Source of the DNA: Pontibacter actiniarum
Lineage (GTDB): Bacteria; Bacteroidota; Bacteroidia; Cytophagales; Hymenobacteraceae
Assembly: GCF_003585765.1 (NCBI RefSeq)
Contig: NZ_CP021235.1
Span: 2,914,001-2,978,000 of the forward strand
Length of the DNA: 64,000 nucleotides
Direction: 5' to 3'
The notes beneath the pieces are model-generated. The model was not told where the DNA came from. It saw only the letters and a list, made by a program, of their open reading frames with translations, and made no database searches. The first letter of the stretch is position 1; each line of letters opens with the position of its first letter. Shown one piece after another: positions 35,885 through 44,283 of the stretch. A program made the position numbers and the translations under genes.

Positions 35885-38761
35885 TTAAGCGTGCACCAGC
35901 TGCTCGCCGGCCTGCTCCACGTTTTCGGCGTCCTGCTGGCGGCCCTTTTCCCGGAGCATGCGCACCAGGCGCTGGCGCACCTCCATCTGGTAAGGGTACA
36001 GCAGCAGCGAATGCTTGTATAACCGGATAGCTGCGGTCGCCTTGCCCTTCGCCTCCAGCACACGCCCCCTGGCACTCACAATGTTGGCTTGCTCTACCAC
36101 CGTTTGCGATTTCGGCAACTGCTTGAGCACCTTTTTGGCGCGTTCCGCCTCTCCCAGCTCGGCCAGCACCGGCGCCAGCAAGTACAGCTCCTGCTCCGGC
36201 AGGCATACACTCTCCTCCAGCAGCGGTTGTACAGCGGTACGGGCGGCGTTTTTGCTACCCAGTGCCAGTTGGTAGGCTGCCATCCGCACCATGTAGTCGG
36301 CGCGTGGCGCTCCGGAGGCTGCCAGAATGCGCTGCGCCTCCTCCAGTGTCTCATAAGCCGCTTTATAATTGCCCTGTGCCGCCAGCACATCCGCATACTG
36401 CTTGCGCAGCTCATAGTGCTGCGGCTTTAACGCCACCAGCCTGGCCAGTTCCTGCCCCGCCTCCGGGGTAATCCGGGTCGTTCCCTTCAGCCAGTTGGCA
36501 TAGGCAAGGGCCTCGTCGCGCCGGTCGCGAAGGTAGGTGGAGACGGCGGGGGCCTGCGCGACGTAGGCCTCCGCCACCGCAATGGCCTCCGGCACCATGC
36601 CGTAGTCAACATAAAACGCCCGGTACTGCTCGTTAATGTGGGCCAGTACCAGCAGGTCATCCTCCAGGCCCGCCGCCTTTCTGTACAGCGCCATCTGCCG
36701 CATCAGGGCTTCATGGGCGTTCAGCCTGCCTTTGCGTTTCATGGCCTCCAGCAGCCCGGCCTCCGCCACATATACAGGGGCATAGGACGGGTTGATGCTT
36801 TTGGCGCGTTCCAGCCACGCCTGTGCCGGCTTAAAATCTTTTTGCTGCTGCTTTACCCCCACGTAGGTAAGCAGGGCGGGCACATAGCTTTCGTCCCAGG
36901 TAAGGGCGCTATCCAAGTATAAAGTTGCTTTGGAGAAATCTTTCTGCCTCTGCGCCTGCTCTGCCAGGTTCAGGTACACCTGTGCCCAGTTGCTGGCCAT
37001 GGCCTGCTCATCGCCTGCCAGGTAGGCTTGCTGCCGCTTTACCAGTCCGTCCAGAAAAGTATACAGCTCGGGGTCTTTGGCTTTCAGGTCGGCAGTGGTG
37101 TTAATGGATTTATGGTTGAGCGGGTGCACCTTTCCCGGCTCAAAGTACGCCGGGTAAGTCTGGGCCAGGTACTCGTGCTCGTTGTTGGCGGAGTAATAGT
37201 CTAAGGTGCGGTGCTGCGCCATGGCCTGGTGGTACAGCCGACGGACCTCCCGCTTCTCTGCGTCCGTAAACACGCTCTGGTGAAAGAGGTGCACGTACTC
37301 ATGCAGCACCACATTACGCTCCAGGTGCGAGCCCCGCACCACGTACTCTATGCCCGCTGCCCCGCTGCCCACCCCCCGGATATCCATCCACTGGCGGTTA
37401 TCAAACGTGGTAGCCTGCCGGAAGTACGGCGAGCCCATCGCGATGGTCAGGTCCTGGTGCAGGGGCGGAATCACGAACTTCTCCCCTTGCTTAGACAGGA
37501 ACGGGAAGTATACAATGCTCTCATACAGCTGCGACCACACCATTTGCTGCACCTCCTTGCCCGGGTAGTAAGCCACATCCGGGAAGACCCTGGCAAAGTT
37601 CTCCGGGTCCCGGATCACCGTCTGCTGCACTACCTGCTGCAGCGAGTCATAGTTGTGCAGGTACGTCAGCTGCTTTTGCTTGATAACAGCCGCCAGGGCG
37701 TTGTGGGCCGGGCCGTAGTGTTTCTTCTTTTGGAGGATCCGCTGGAAAATCGCCTGCGCCGAGTCAAGGCGGGTCTGGCGGTCCGTGCCGAAGGCCATGT
37801 AGTAGGCTGAGCCACGAAGCATGGCCGGCAGAACCGAGCTTTTATACCTTTGCTGTACAAGCGCGATCTCTTTCAGGGCCTCCCGCAGCTTGTTTTCTGA
37901 GAGTAGCTTGTCTGCCGGCTTCAGCGCCTGGCGCACTTCCTCATCCTCCGGCTGCGCATAATCGGCATAGGTAAGGTTGGTGTGGCCGTTGCCCCAGTGC
38001 CAGTGCGTTACGTAGTGCAGCGGGTTCAGCGCCAGCGCCAGCTCCCACTGGCCAGCCATAGCATTCAGCTGCGTAGCGTCCACTCTGCGCCAGATGGCAT
38101 AGCCATAGTTAAAGCGGGCGTCGGCGTTAAAGGGGTCAAGGGTCAGGCTGTTGATAAGCGGCTGCTCGGCCAGCTCCGGCTTCTGGTTCCAGAAATGCAC
38201 ATCCGACTCCAGCAGGTATGCCTGGGCATTCCTGGGGTTCCATTGCTGTACTTTTTTGGCCCACGCCAGCGCCTGGTCATACTTCTTCTCCAGCATCAGG
38301 ATACGGCCCAGTGCCAGCGCAGCCGCCTCGTCTTCCGGCTTCTGCCGGAACAGGTGCTGCAGGGTGGCTTTGGCTTTGTTTAGCTCCCAGGCCTGCACCT
38401 GCAGCTTGCTTTGCAGCAGCAGCGCCTCCCTGTTTTGGGGTTCCTGCTCCATTACCTGCTGCACCAGGGCCTCGGCCTGCTTAAACTTATTCTGAAGTAT
38501 AGCCAGCCTGGCCTGCGCCAGCCAAACCCGGTGGTCAGGCGTTGCCTCCTGTAACAGCCTTTCAGCCGCCTGCCACTCGCCCAGTTCCAGCAGCCGCTCT
38601 GCTTTTGCGGCAGGGCTCTGCGCTGATGCTAAAGCCGCCTTACGCTCCGGCTGCAGCCGTTGGCGTATAGCAGCTACCTCATCCGGGTGTTGGGCAAGGG
38701 CAGAGAAACCGGTCAGCAGAACGGTGGCACAAAGCAAGAGCTTCTTTGAGAAGGATATCAT
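35885..38761 (-). CDS. Large TPR protein with embedded HExxH metallopeptidase domain
   Basis: This 958-residue exported protein (signal peptide ending in SALAQ, about residue 23) has TPR arrays on both sides of a peptidase-like domain. N-terminal TPRs span about 40-390. The central domain has NVVLHEYVHLFHQSVF with His487, Glu488 and His491, the zinc motif of gluzincins, and NEHEYLAQTYPAYFEP about 45 residues on, likely the third ligand. C-terminal TPRs run from about 580 to 945. I do not recognise a named family. It probably acts in the periplasm as a scaffolded protease. The histidine phosphatase gene follows after 48 bases. Confidence 0.8.
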   Translation of the reverse strand: MISFSKKLLLCATVLLTGFSALAQHPDEVAAIRQRLQPERKAALASAQSPAAKAERLLELGEWQAAERLLQEATPDHRVWLAQARLAILQNKFKQAEALVQQVMEQEPQNREALLLQSKLQVQAWELNKAKATLQHLFRQKPEDEAAALALGRILMLEKKYDQALAWAKKVQQWNPRNAQAYLLESDVHFWNQKPELAEQPLINSLTLDPFNADARFNYGYAIWRRVDATQLNAMAGQWELALALNPLHYVTHWHWGNGHTNLTYADYAQPEDEEVRQALKPADKLLSENKLREALKEIALVQQRYKSSVLPAMLRGSAYYMAFGTDRQTRLDSAQAIFQRILQKKKHYGPAHNALAAVIKQKQLTYLHNYDSLQQVVQQTVIRDPENFARVFPDVAYYPGKEVQQMVWSQLYESIVYFPFLSKQGEKFVIPPLHQDLTIAMGSPYFRQATTFDNRQWMDIRGVGSGAAGIEYVVRGSHLERNVVLHEYVHLFHQSVFTDAEKREVRRLYHQAMAQHRTLDYYSANNEHEYLAQTYPAYFEPGKVHPLNHKSINTTADLKAKDPELYTFLDGLVKRQQAYLAGDEQAMASNWAQVYLNLAEQAQRQKDFSKATLYLDSALTWDESYVPALLTYVGVKQQQKDFKPAQAWLERAKSINPSYAPVYVAEAGLLEAMKRKGRLNAHEALMRQMALYRKAAGLEDDLLVLAHINEQYRAFYVDYGMVPEAIAVAEAYVAQAPAVSTYLRDRRDEALAYANWLKGTTRITPEAGQELARLVALKPQHYELRKQYADVLAAQGNYKAAYETLEEAQRILAASGAPRADYMVRMAAYQLALGSKNAARTAVQPLLEESVCLPEQELYLLAPVLAELGEAERAKKVLKQLPKSQTVVEQANIVSARGRVLEAKGKATAAIRLYKHSLLLYPYQMEVRQRLVRMLREKGRQQDAENVEQAGEQLVHA

Positions 38762-38906
38762 CAGAAAACAGGTTGAAGTTATCAGCTTAAAAATAGTAAC
38801 TTTCTGCTTCTGAAAAAATTAATCCTATAAGTAAAGCCAGATTCCGTCCTACTTCAGCAGGAAAGGCGGTACCCAGCGCCGGTATACTTCTGCCTCCGCA
38901 GCCTGC

Positions 38907-40157
38907 CTAAAAGCGAACGGAAAACCGGTGCTGCGCTTGCTGGTACGTGTAAGTTACCTGCCAGCCGTGCGCCTTGCCTATCTCCTGCACAATGGCCAGG
39001 CCGAGCCCGTTCGATGCACTGTTTTGCTCTCCCTTTTTAAAGCGCTTGAACAATTGCTCCTGGGGCAGTTTTGCCTCCGGCCCGGAGTTCCGCACCGTGA
39101 ACGCTGTGGCGTTTAGCTCCATCTCCACGCTGCCATGCTGCGGGGTGTAGCGCAGGGCGTTCGCCAGCAGGTTCGATACCAGTGTTTCCACCAGAAAGAG
39201 GTTGGCCCTTACGGTAACCGGCTCGCAGTTGAGCGACAGCTGGAGCTCGCGCAGCGTAAAGAGCTCCTCCATCTGCTCTGCCTGCCCTATCACCACCTGG
39301 CGAAAGTCGAGCTCCTGTTTCTCGGTAAAGGCATTGTTCTCCAGCTTTGCCAGTAGCAGCAGGTTCTTGTTCATCCGCGACAAGCGCTCCACGCCTGACT
39401 TTGCATGTACGATGTGCGCCGCCATCTCCTCGGACACCGGGTACTGGCTTAACCTGTCTAGCTTGGAGCGGATGATGGCCAGGGGCGTCTGCGTTTCGTG
39501 TGAGGCGTTCTCCGTGAACTCGCGCAGGGAAGTATACTCCTGCCAGCTGCTGCGGGTCATTTCCTCCAGCACGTTCCGGAGCTCCTCAAACTCCTGTATG
39601 TTGGAGCGCTTCAGCTGCACGGGCTTTGGGGTGCTTAGCGTAAACTGCTTGAGGGTGTTCAGGTTCTGAAAAAAAGGCTTCCAGATGGTACGGGCCGCCA
39701 TGTAGTTGATCACCGCGCCCGCCACTATAAGCAGCAGTGCCATGCCTGCAAAAACCCAGGAGATGGTTTTGGAGAATTCCTCCCAGCCTACATGAGAATC
39801 CATAACGGTGATGCGGTAGTTCTGCCCGTTGATGACCTCTGTTTTCCGGAGATACTTGTACTCCTCATCCAGGTCCTGCACACGGTCGTACAGTAAAGAG
39901 TCACCAAACTCCTCGGCAAGGGTAAAGTTGTCCGGCACCAGCTCAACGGTGCTCATGGGGTTGTTGGGTATCCGGCCGGTGGCGATCTGCTCTGTTTCCA
40001 GGTCCAGCTGCAGGCGCAGCTCCTCGTTTATCTCATCATCCACCAGTTTCCGGATCACCAGCATCAGGGTAACACCTGCGGCAGCCAGGATGAGGGTGGT
40101 GGCCAGCAGGTACAGCAGCGTTGTTTTATGCAGCAGCCTCACGGGGTGTTCGTCCAT
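38907..40157 (-). CDS. Sensor histidine kinase
   Basis: This 416-residue kinase has transmembrane helices at about 13-34 and 134-156 around a periplasmic loop of about 100 residues. The dimerisation domain holds His220 in ENASHETQTPLAIIRSKLDRL (only partly quoted), and the ATPase domain has NLLANALRYTP (N box) and NGLGLAIVQEI (G box). The H-box reads SHETQTP, a common Bacteroidota variant of SHELRTP. No HAMP domain is evident. It overlaps the response-regulator gene by 19 bases, so the two are one operon. Confidence 0.93.
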   Translation of the reverse strand: MDEHPVRLLHKTTLLYLLATTLILAAAGVTLMLVIRKLVDDEINEELRLQLDLETEQIATGRIPNNPMSTVELVPDNFTLAEEFGDSLLYDRVQDLDEEYKYLRKTEVINGQNYRITVMDSHVGWEEFSKTISWVFAGMALLLIVAGAVINYMAARTIWKPFFQNLNTLKQFTLSTPKPVQLKRSNIQEFEELRNVLEEMTRSSWQEYTSLREFTENASHETQTPLAIIRSKLDRLSQYPVSEEMAAHIVHAKSGVERLSRMNKNLLLLAKLENNAFTEKQELDFRQVVIGQAEQMEELFTLRELQLSLNCEPVTVRANLFLVETLVSNLLANALRYTPQHGSVEMELNATAFTVRNSGPEAKLPQEQLFKRFKKGEQNSASNGLGLAIVQEIGKAHGWQVTYTYQQAQHRFSVRF

Positions 40158-40819
40158 TTATACCCCATCCCGTACACGGTGGTAATGTAGTCGTGCCCCA
40201 GGGCGCTCACCAGCTTCCGGCGCAGGTTCTTGATGTGCATGTACACAAAGTTGTAGTTGTCCGCCATGTCGTAGTTATCTCCCCAGAGGTGCTCGGCGAT
40301 AGACTGCTGGCTTAGCAGGCGGTTTTTGTTGATGACGAAGTATACGAGCAGCTCGTACTCTTTTTTGGTGAGCGGCAACTTGGCATCCTGCACCATCACC
40401 TCCTTTGCCTGGGTATCGATCTGTAGCCCGGCAAAAGAAAGCACAGAGCTCCCTCTAAAGTCCTTCCGGCGGATAAGGGCATTTACACGGGCATTCAGCT
40501 CCTCCATATGAAAGGGCTTGGTCAGGTAGTCGTCTGCGCCCAGGTGAAAGCCCGTCAGTTTATCATCGAGCGAGTTTTTGGCCGATACGATAACAACGCC
40601 TGTTTCGGGGTGCAGCGCCTTCAGCTTTTCGAGCAGTTGCAGACCGTTCCCGCCGGGCAGGGTTATGTCCAGCACCAGCACATCGTACGCATACGCGCCT
40701 ACCTTATCTTCTGCAGCTGCATAGGTGGATGCCTTTTCACACCGAAAGCCGTTTTCCGACATATAATGTTCCATCTCCTCCAGCAAAGCAGGCTCATCCT
40801 CAACTAAAAGTAACTTCAT
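40139..40819 (-). CDS. OmpR/PhoB family response regulator
   Basis: This 226-residue regulator has a receiver domain with phosphoacceptor Asp51 (VLVLDITLPGGNGL), acidic Asp8/Glu-Asp pair at the N-terminus (LLVEDEP) and Lys in the VSAKNS block, followed by a winged-helix DNA-binding domain (LTKKEYELLVYFVINKNRLLS, and a C-terminal VYGMGYKW). It controls genes by binding tandem direct repeats. A fitting pair of repeats lies in the intergenic space shared with the divergent epimerase gene (40924-40944). Confidence 0.95.
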   Translation of the reverse strand: MKLLLVEDEPALLEEMEHYMSENGFRCEKASTYAAAEDKVGAYAYDVLVLDITLPGGNGLQLLEKLKALHPETGVVIVSAKNSLDDKLTGFHLGADDYLTKPFHMEELNARVNALIRRKDFRGSSVLSFAGLQIDTQAKEVMVQDAKLPLTKKEYELLVYFVINKNRLLSQQSIAEHLWGDNYDMADNYNFVYMHIKNLRRKLVSALGHDYITTVYGMGYKWTNTP

Positions 40820-40923
40820 ATATCAAACAGGGCATTTTTCTCCCGCAGCGCATGCCTCCGGCAAAACCACGGCAGCGGCAAAACGGGAGCCGTATCCCCG
40901 AATCTATTTGACCCGTCGGTCAA

Positions 40924-40972
40924 TCTACAGATTTTCTACAGATTCCTTCACTTTATTTGCTCGTGAAGGAAT
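40924..40972. promoter_or_regulatory. Composite operator between response regulator and epimerase genes
   Basis: TCTACAGATT occurs twice, at 40924-40933 and 40935-40944, an 11-base period as in OmpR/PhoB-type boxes. It overlaps a perfect 10-bp inverted repeat, ATTCCTTCAC (40942-40951) with GTGAAGGAAT (40963-40972), spacer 11. It sits about 105 bases upstream of the response-regulator start and 60 upstream of the epimerase start, so it could control both. Confidence 0.6.
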
Positions 40973-41031
40973 GTAACAAAACTTCGGCGTACATGTACTT
41001 ACAAGTTACCACCTAACCAGACGCGGGCTTT

Positions 41032-42099
41032 ATGAATGCAAAGCTACACATACTCGTGACAGGAAGTGCCGGCTTTATCGGGCACCACCTCATGCTGGCC
41101 TTACAGCAGAGCGGCCACACAACCGTGGGGCTCGACTCCTTAAACAGCTATTACGACCCGCAGCTCAAGTATAGCCGCTTAGCGCAGCAGGGCTTTTCAG
41201 AGAACTGTATACAGCCCAAGGCCTTGGTTAGGAGCACCAAAGCACCCGGTTCTTCCTTTGTACAGCTAGACCTTGCCGACGCACAGGCCCTTCAGCACCT
41301 TTTTGCTGAGCAGGCTTTTGACGTGGTCATCAACCTGGCGGCCCAGGCTGGTGTAAGGCATAGCATCGACCACCCCGAAGAGTACGTTGCCAGCAACCTG
41401 GTTGGTTTTGCGAACCTGCTGGAGTGCGCGCGCCGCCACCACATCAAGCACCTGCTGTTTGCCTCCTCCAGCTCGGTGTATGGCTTAAACAAGGAAATCC
41501 CCTTCCAAACCAGCCAAAACACCGATGCCCCGATCTCGTTTTATGCGGCCACGAAAAAGGCCAACGAGGTAATGGCACACAGCTACGCGCACCTTTACGG
41601 CATCCCCACCACAGGGCTCCGCTTTTTTACCGTGTACGGCCCCTGGGGGCGCCCGGACATGGCGTACTATATTTTCTCCAGGGCCATTGTGGAGGGCAAG
41701 CCAATCCGTATATTTAACCATGGCGATATGCTGCGCGACTTCACATATGTGGATGATGTGGTGGAGAGCATTGTGCAGCTGCTGGGGCGCGCACCGGACG
41801 CAGCCCCTGTTCCTTACAAGCTCTATAACATCGGCAACAACCAGCCGGAGCAGCTGCTGGAGGCCGTGGCGATACTGGAGCGCCTTCTGCACCGCAAAGC
41901 AAAGCTGGACCTGCAGCCAATGCAGCCCGGCGATGTACAGGCCACTTACGCCGATGTGGATGAGCTGATGCAGGTGACGGGCTTCAGGCCCAGCACTTCC
42001 CTGGAAGAGGGCCTCTCCAGGTTTATCAGCTGGTTTAAGGAGTATCACCAGGTAGAGGACGCAAGGCCCCTGGAGGCCGCCTCTAAGTATAGCGGCTGA
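41032..42099 (+). CDS. NAD-dependent epimerase, UDP-glucuronate 4-epimerase-like
   Basis: This 355-residue short-chain dehydrogenase-type enzyme has the NAD motif GSAGFIGHH at the N-terminus, the SSSSVYGLN block and the catalytic YAATKKANE (YxxxK). RFFTVYGPWGRPDMAYYIFS and the overall length fit the CapI/LspL-type UDP-glucuronate 4-epimerases, which make UDP-galacturonate, better than UDP-glucose epimerases. The divergent two-component genes and downstream glycosyltransferase operon suggest it feeds envelope glycan modification. Its 3' end overlaps the convergent PAP2 gene by 17 bases. Confidence 0.87.
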   Translation: MNAKLHILVTGSAGFIGHHLMLALQQSGHTTVGLDSLNSYYDPQLKYSRLAQQGFSENCIQPKALVRSTKAPGSSFVQLDLADAQALQHLFAEQAFDVVINLAAQAGVRHSIDHPEEYVASNLVGFANLLECARRHHIKHLLFASSSSVYGLNKEIPFQTSQNTDAPISFYAATKKANEVMAHSYAHLYGIPTTGLRFFTVYGPWGRPDMAYYIFSRAIVEGKPIRIFNHGDMLRDFTYVDDVVESIVQLLGRAPDAAPVPYKLYNIGNNQPEQLLEAVAILERLLHRKAKLDLQPMQPGDVQATYADVDELMQVTGFRPSTSLEEGLSRFISWFKEYHQVEDARPLEAASKYSG

Positions 42100-42769
42100 A
42101 GTACGCTTTCTCCAGCCGCCGCATAACCGTTACCGACACCAGCAGCCAGCCAGTGCCCGTGGCATAACCGGCCAAGACATCGGTAGCGTAATGCACTTTT
42201 AGGTAGATGCGGCTAAAGCCGATGAGCAACACGAGCAGCGTGAGCAAAAGCGTAAGAGTCCAGCGCCAGGCCATAACCGGCGCTTTCTGCCACACCATGT
42301 AGATCAGCAGGCCGTAGAAAGCCGCACCGATCATGGCATGCCCGCTCGGAAAGCTCAGGCCCGACTGGTGCAACATGGCAAATGCCGGGCGAGGCCGCTC
42401 AAAGTACCGCTTCATCAGCTGGTTAAGCACAGAGGTGGAGAAGGTGACCAGCAGCAGTTTCAGGGCCAGCCAGCGCCAGGAGGGGAAAAAGCTCAGCACC
42501 AGCACCACCAGCGGCGGTGCCACCAGCAGAAAACCTGCCGAGGCAAAGAAGGAGACGCGCTTCATGGCCAGTGTCATCCCCGGCGACGCAAGCCGGTCGG
42601 CCAGGGCAAAGAGCGCCGCATCCAGGGTATTGTCGCGGGCGGAGAACACGAGGTAAGCCATCAGCAAAAAAAGCAGCAGGCAAACGAAAAACGCCGCACA
42701 AAGTGCCAGCACCTCTAGCGAGAATAGAGCCAGCAGGCGCAGGAAAGTTTTGGAGATGCGTTGCTTCAT
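42083..42769 (-). CDS. PAP2 family phosphatase
   Basis: This 228-residue membrane protein has the three PAP2 motifs: KRYFERPRP, SFPSGHAM (catalytic His) and SRIYLKVHYATDVLAG (second His). About five helices are visible. Such enzymes dephosphorylate undecaprenyl pyrophosphate, phosphatidate or lipid A. Context of a polyprenyl-linked glycosyltransferase operon suggests lipid A or undecaprenyl pyrophosphate. A close paralogue lies at 46701-47420, also on the minus strand. It overlaps the end of the epimerase gene by 17 bases. Confidence 0.9.
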   Translation of the reverse strand: MKQRISKTFLRLLALFSLEVLALCAAFFVCLLLFLLMAYLVFSARDNTLDAALFALADRLASPGMTLAMKRVSFFASAGFLLVAPPLVVLVLSFFPSWRWLALKLLLVTFSTSVLNQLMKRYFERPRPAFAMLHQSGLSFPSGHAMIGAAFYGLLIYMVWQKAPVMAWRWTLTLLLTLLVLLIGFSRIYLKVHYATDVLAGYATGTGWLLVSVTVMRRLEKAYFSRYT

Positions 42770-42873
42770 GCTGTTTAAAATATAGGCGCAGTAAGATTGG
42801 GGGCTTCAGCGCAACTTTGCCGCCGGCGCCACTGTTACACAAATAACACGTTAACATATAACCAGTTAGACCG

Positions 42874-43635
42874 ATGCTTGATAAAGCTTTTCAGTCAGTT
42901 TCCCTTACGGTACTTGTGCCGGTATATAACGAAGAAGGCTGCCTGCAGCGTTTCCGCGAGTCTATGGATGCCTTCCTGGCGCAGTCGCCGGTGCCTACGC
43001 AGGTGCTGTTCGTTAACGACGGCTCCACCGACGACAGCCTGCGCCAGATACGCGAGATCTGCCAGGGCAGCGTCGGCTACAGCTATATTTCCCTGGACCG
43101 CAACCACGGCCTGAGCACCGCCATCAAGGCCGGTATCGACTATTGCCAGACCAGCCATATCGGCTATATCGACTCCGACCTGCAGACGTCCCCGCTGGAC
43201 TTCATGCTGCTGCTGGAGCATGTGCCGCAGCATGCCATGGTGATCGGCATCCGGGCCAAGCGCAAAGACACGTTTATCAAGAAGATCTCCTCTAAAATAG
43301 CCAACGGCTTCCGCCGCTACATGATCAACGACGGCATTGTGGACACAGGTTGCCCGCTCAAGATCATGGACGCCGCCTATGCCAAGCGCGTGCCTTTCTT
43401 CGACGGGATGCACCGCTTCCTGCCGGCCCTGATCCAGCTGCAGGGTGGTAAGGTGAAGCAGCTGCCGGTGCAGCACTTTGAGCGCTTTGCAGGTTACTCC
43501 AAGTACCACCTGTTCAACCGCCTGTGGGGGCCGCTAAACGATACGTTTGCCTTCCGGTGGATGCGCAAGCGCTACATTAACTACGGCATAGCCGAAGAAT
43601 TCGAAAACCAGCCCGTAGCCAATGGACATATCTGA
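42874..43635 (+). CDS. Glycosyltransferase family 2, polyprenyl-phosphate sugar synthase type
   Basis: This 253-residue GT2 has LTVLVPVYNEEGCLQRF at the N-terminus, VLFVNDGSTDDSL, and a YIDSDLQTSP block holding the metal-binding acidic residues. It has no C-terminal membrane helices, unlike ArnC and GtrB. It should move a sugar from a nucleotide donor to a polyprenyl phosphate on the cytoplasmic face. The next gene overlaps it by 14 bases, and a GT39 gene follows, so the three make an Arn-like unit. Sugar identity is inference: the nearby epimerase suggests galacturonate. Confidence 0.9.
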   Translation: MLDKAFQSVSLTVLVPVYNEEGCLQRFRESMDAFLAQSPVPTQVLFVNDGSTDDSLRQIREICQGSVGYSYISLDRNHGLSTAIKAGIDYCQTSHIGYIDSDLQTSPLDFMLLLEHVPQHAMVIGIRAKRKDTFIKKISSKIANGFRRYMINDGIVDTGCPLKIMDAAYAKRVPFFDGMHRFLPALIQLQGGKVKQLPVQHFERFAGYSKYHLFNRLWGPLNDTFAFRWMRKRYINYGIAEEFENQPVANGHI

Positions 43636-44278
43636 GATGCTCATATACGGCATCGGTCTGCTGGCGCAGCTGTTGTTCTCGGCACGCATTATCATTCAAT
43701 GGGTTATGTCGGAGCGGGCGGGCAAAGTGCTCTCCCCTGCCTCCTTCTGGACCACCAGCATGGTGGCCTCCATCCTGCTGATGGCCTACGGCGCGCTGCG
43801 CAACGATATCGTGATTGTGGGGGGCCAGCTGATCTCCTACTTTATCTACATCCGTAACATTAAGCTGAAGAACGTTTGGGAGGAGCTGAGCGCACCGGTT
43901 CGCTGGGGGGCGCTACTTTTCCCGTTCATGGCCCTGGCCTGGCTCCTCTGGAGCGACCAGTACAGCTTTAGCTACATTATGGAGCACAGCAAGATCTCGG
44001 GTGCGCTTATTGCCTGGGGCGGAGCGGGGCAGCTGATCTTTACGCTGCGCTTTGTGTACCAGTGGTACTACTCCGAGCGGGAGCAGGAGTCGGTCATCCC
44101 CATCGGGTTCTGGGTTATCAGCCTGGTGGGCAGCCTGATGATTATGTCTTATGCCGTGCTGCGGCTGGACCCTGTGCTGTTTCTGGGCCAGATTTTTGGC
44201 ACTGTGGCCTATAGCCGTAACTTTATTATCGGGCTCCGCGAGCAGCGGTCGGCCCAGGAACCTTCTACCTCCAACTAA
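43622..44278 (+). CDS. Duplicated lipid-A-biosynthesis N-terminal-domain membrane protein
   Basis: This 218-residue protein is two tandem LABN domains. Copy one (about 7-85) reads LLAQLLFSARIIIQWVMSE and SPASFWTTSMVASILLMAYG; copy two (about 125-205) reads GGAGQLIFTLRFVYQWYYSE and PIGFWVISLVGSLMIMSYAV. The domain is otherwise found at the N-terminus of some LpxB proteins. Each copy has about three helices. Small-multidrug-resistance-like size and its place between a GT2 and a GT39 suggest a polyprenyl-sugar flippase or accessory, as ArnE/ArnF are in the Arn pathway; this is inference. It overlaps the GT2 gene by 14 bases. Confidence 0.88.
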   Translation: MDISEMLIYGIGLLAQLLFSARIIIQWVMSERAGKVLSPASFWTTSMVASILLMAYGALRNDIVIVGGQLISYFIYIRNIKLKNVWEELSAPVRWGALLFPFMALAWLLWSDQYSFSYIMEHSKISGALIAWGGAGQLIFTLRFVYQWYYSEREQESVIPIGFWVISLVGSLMIMSYAVLRLDPVLFLGQIFGTVAYSRNFIIGLREQRSAQEPSTSN

Positions 44279-44283
44279 ACCTC

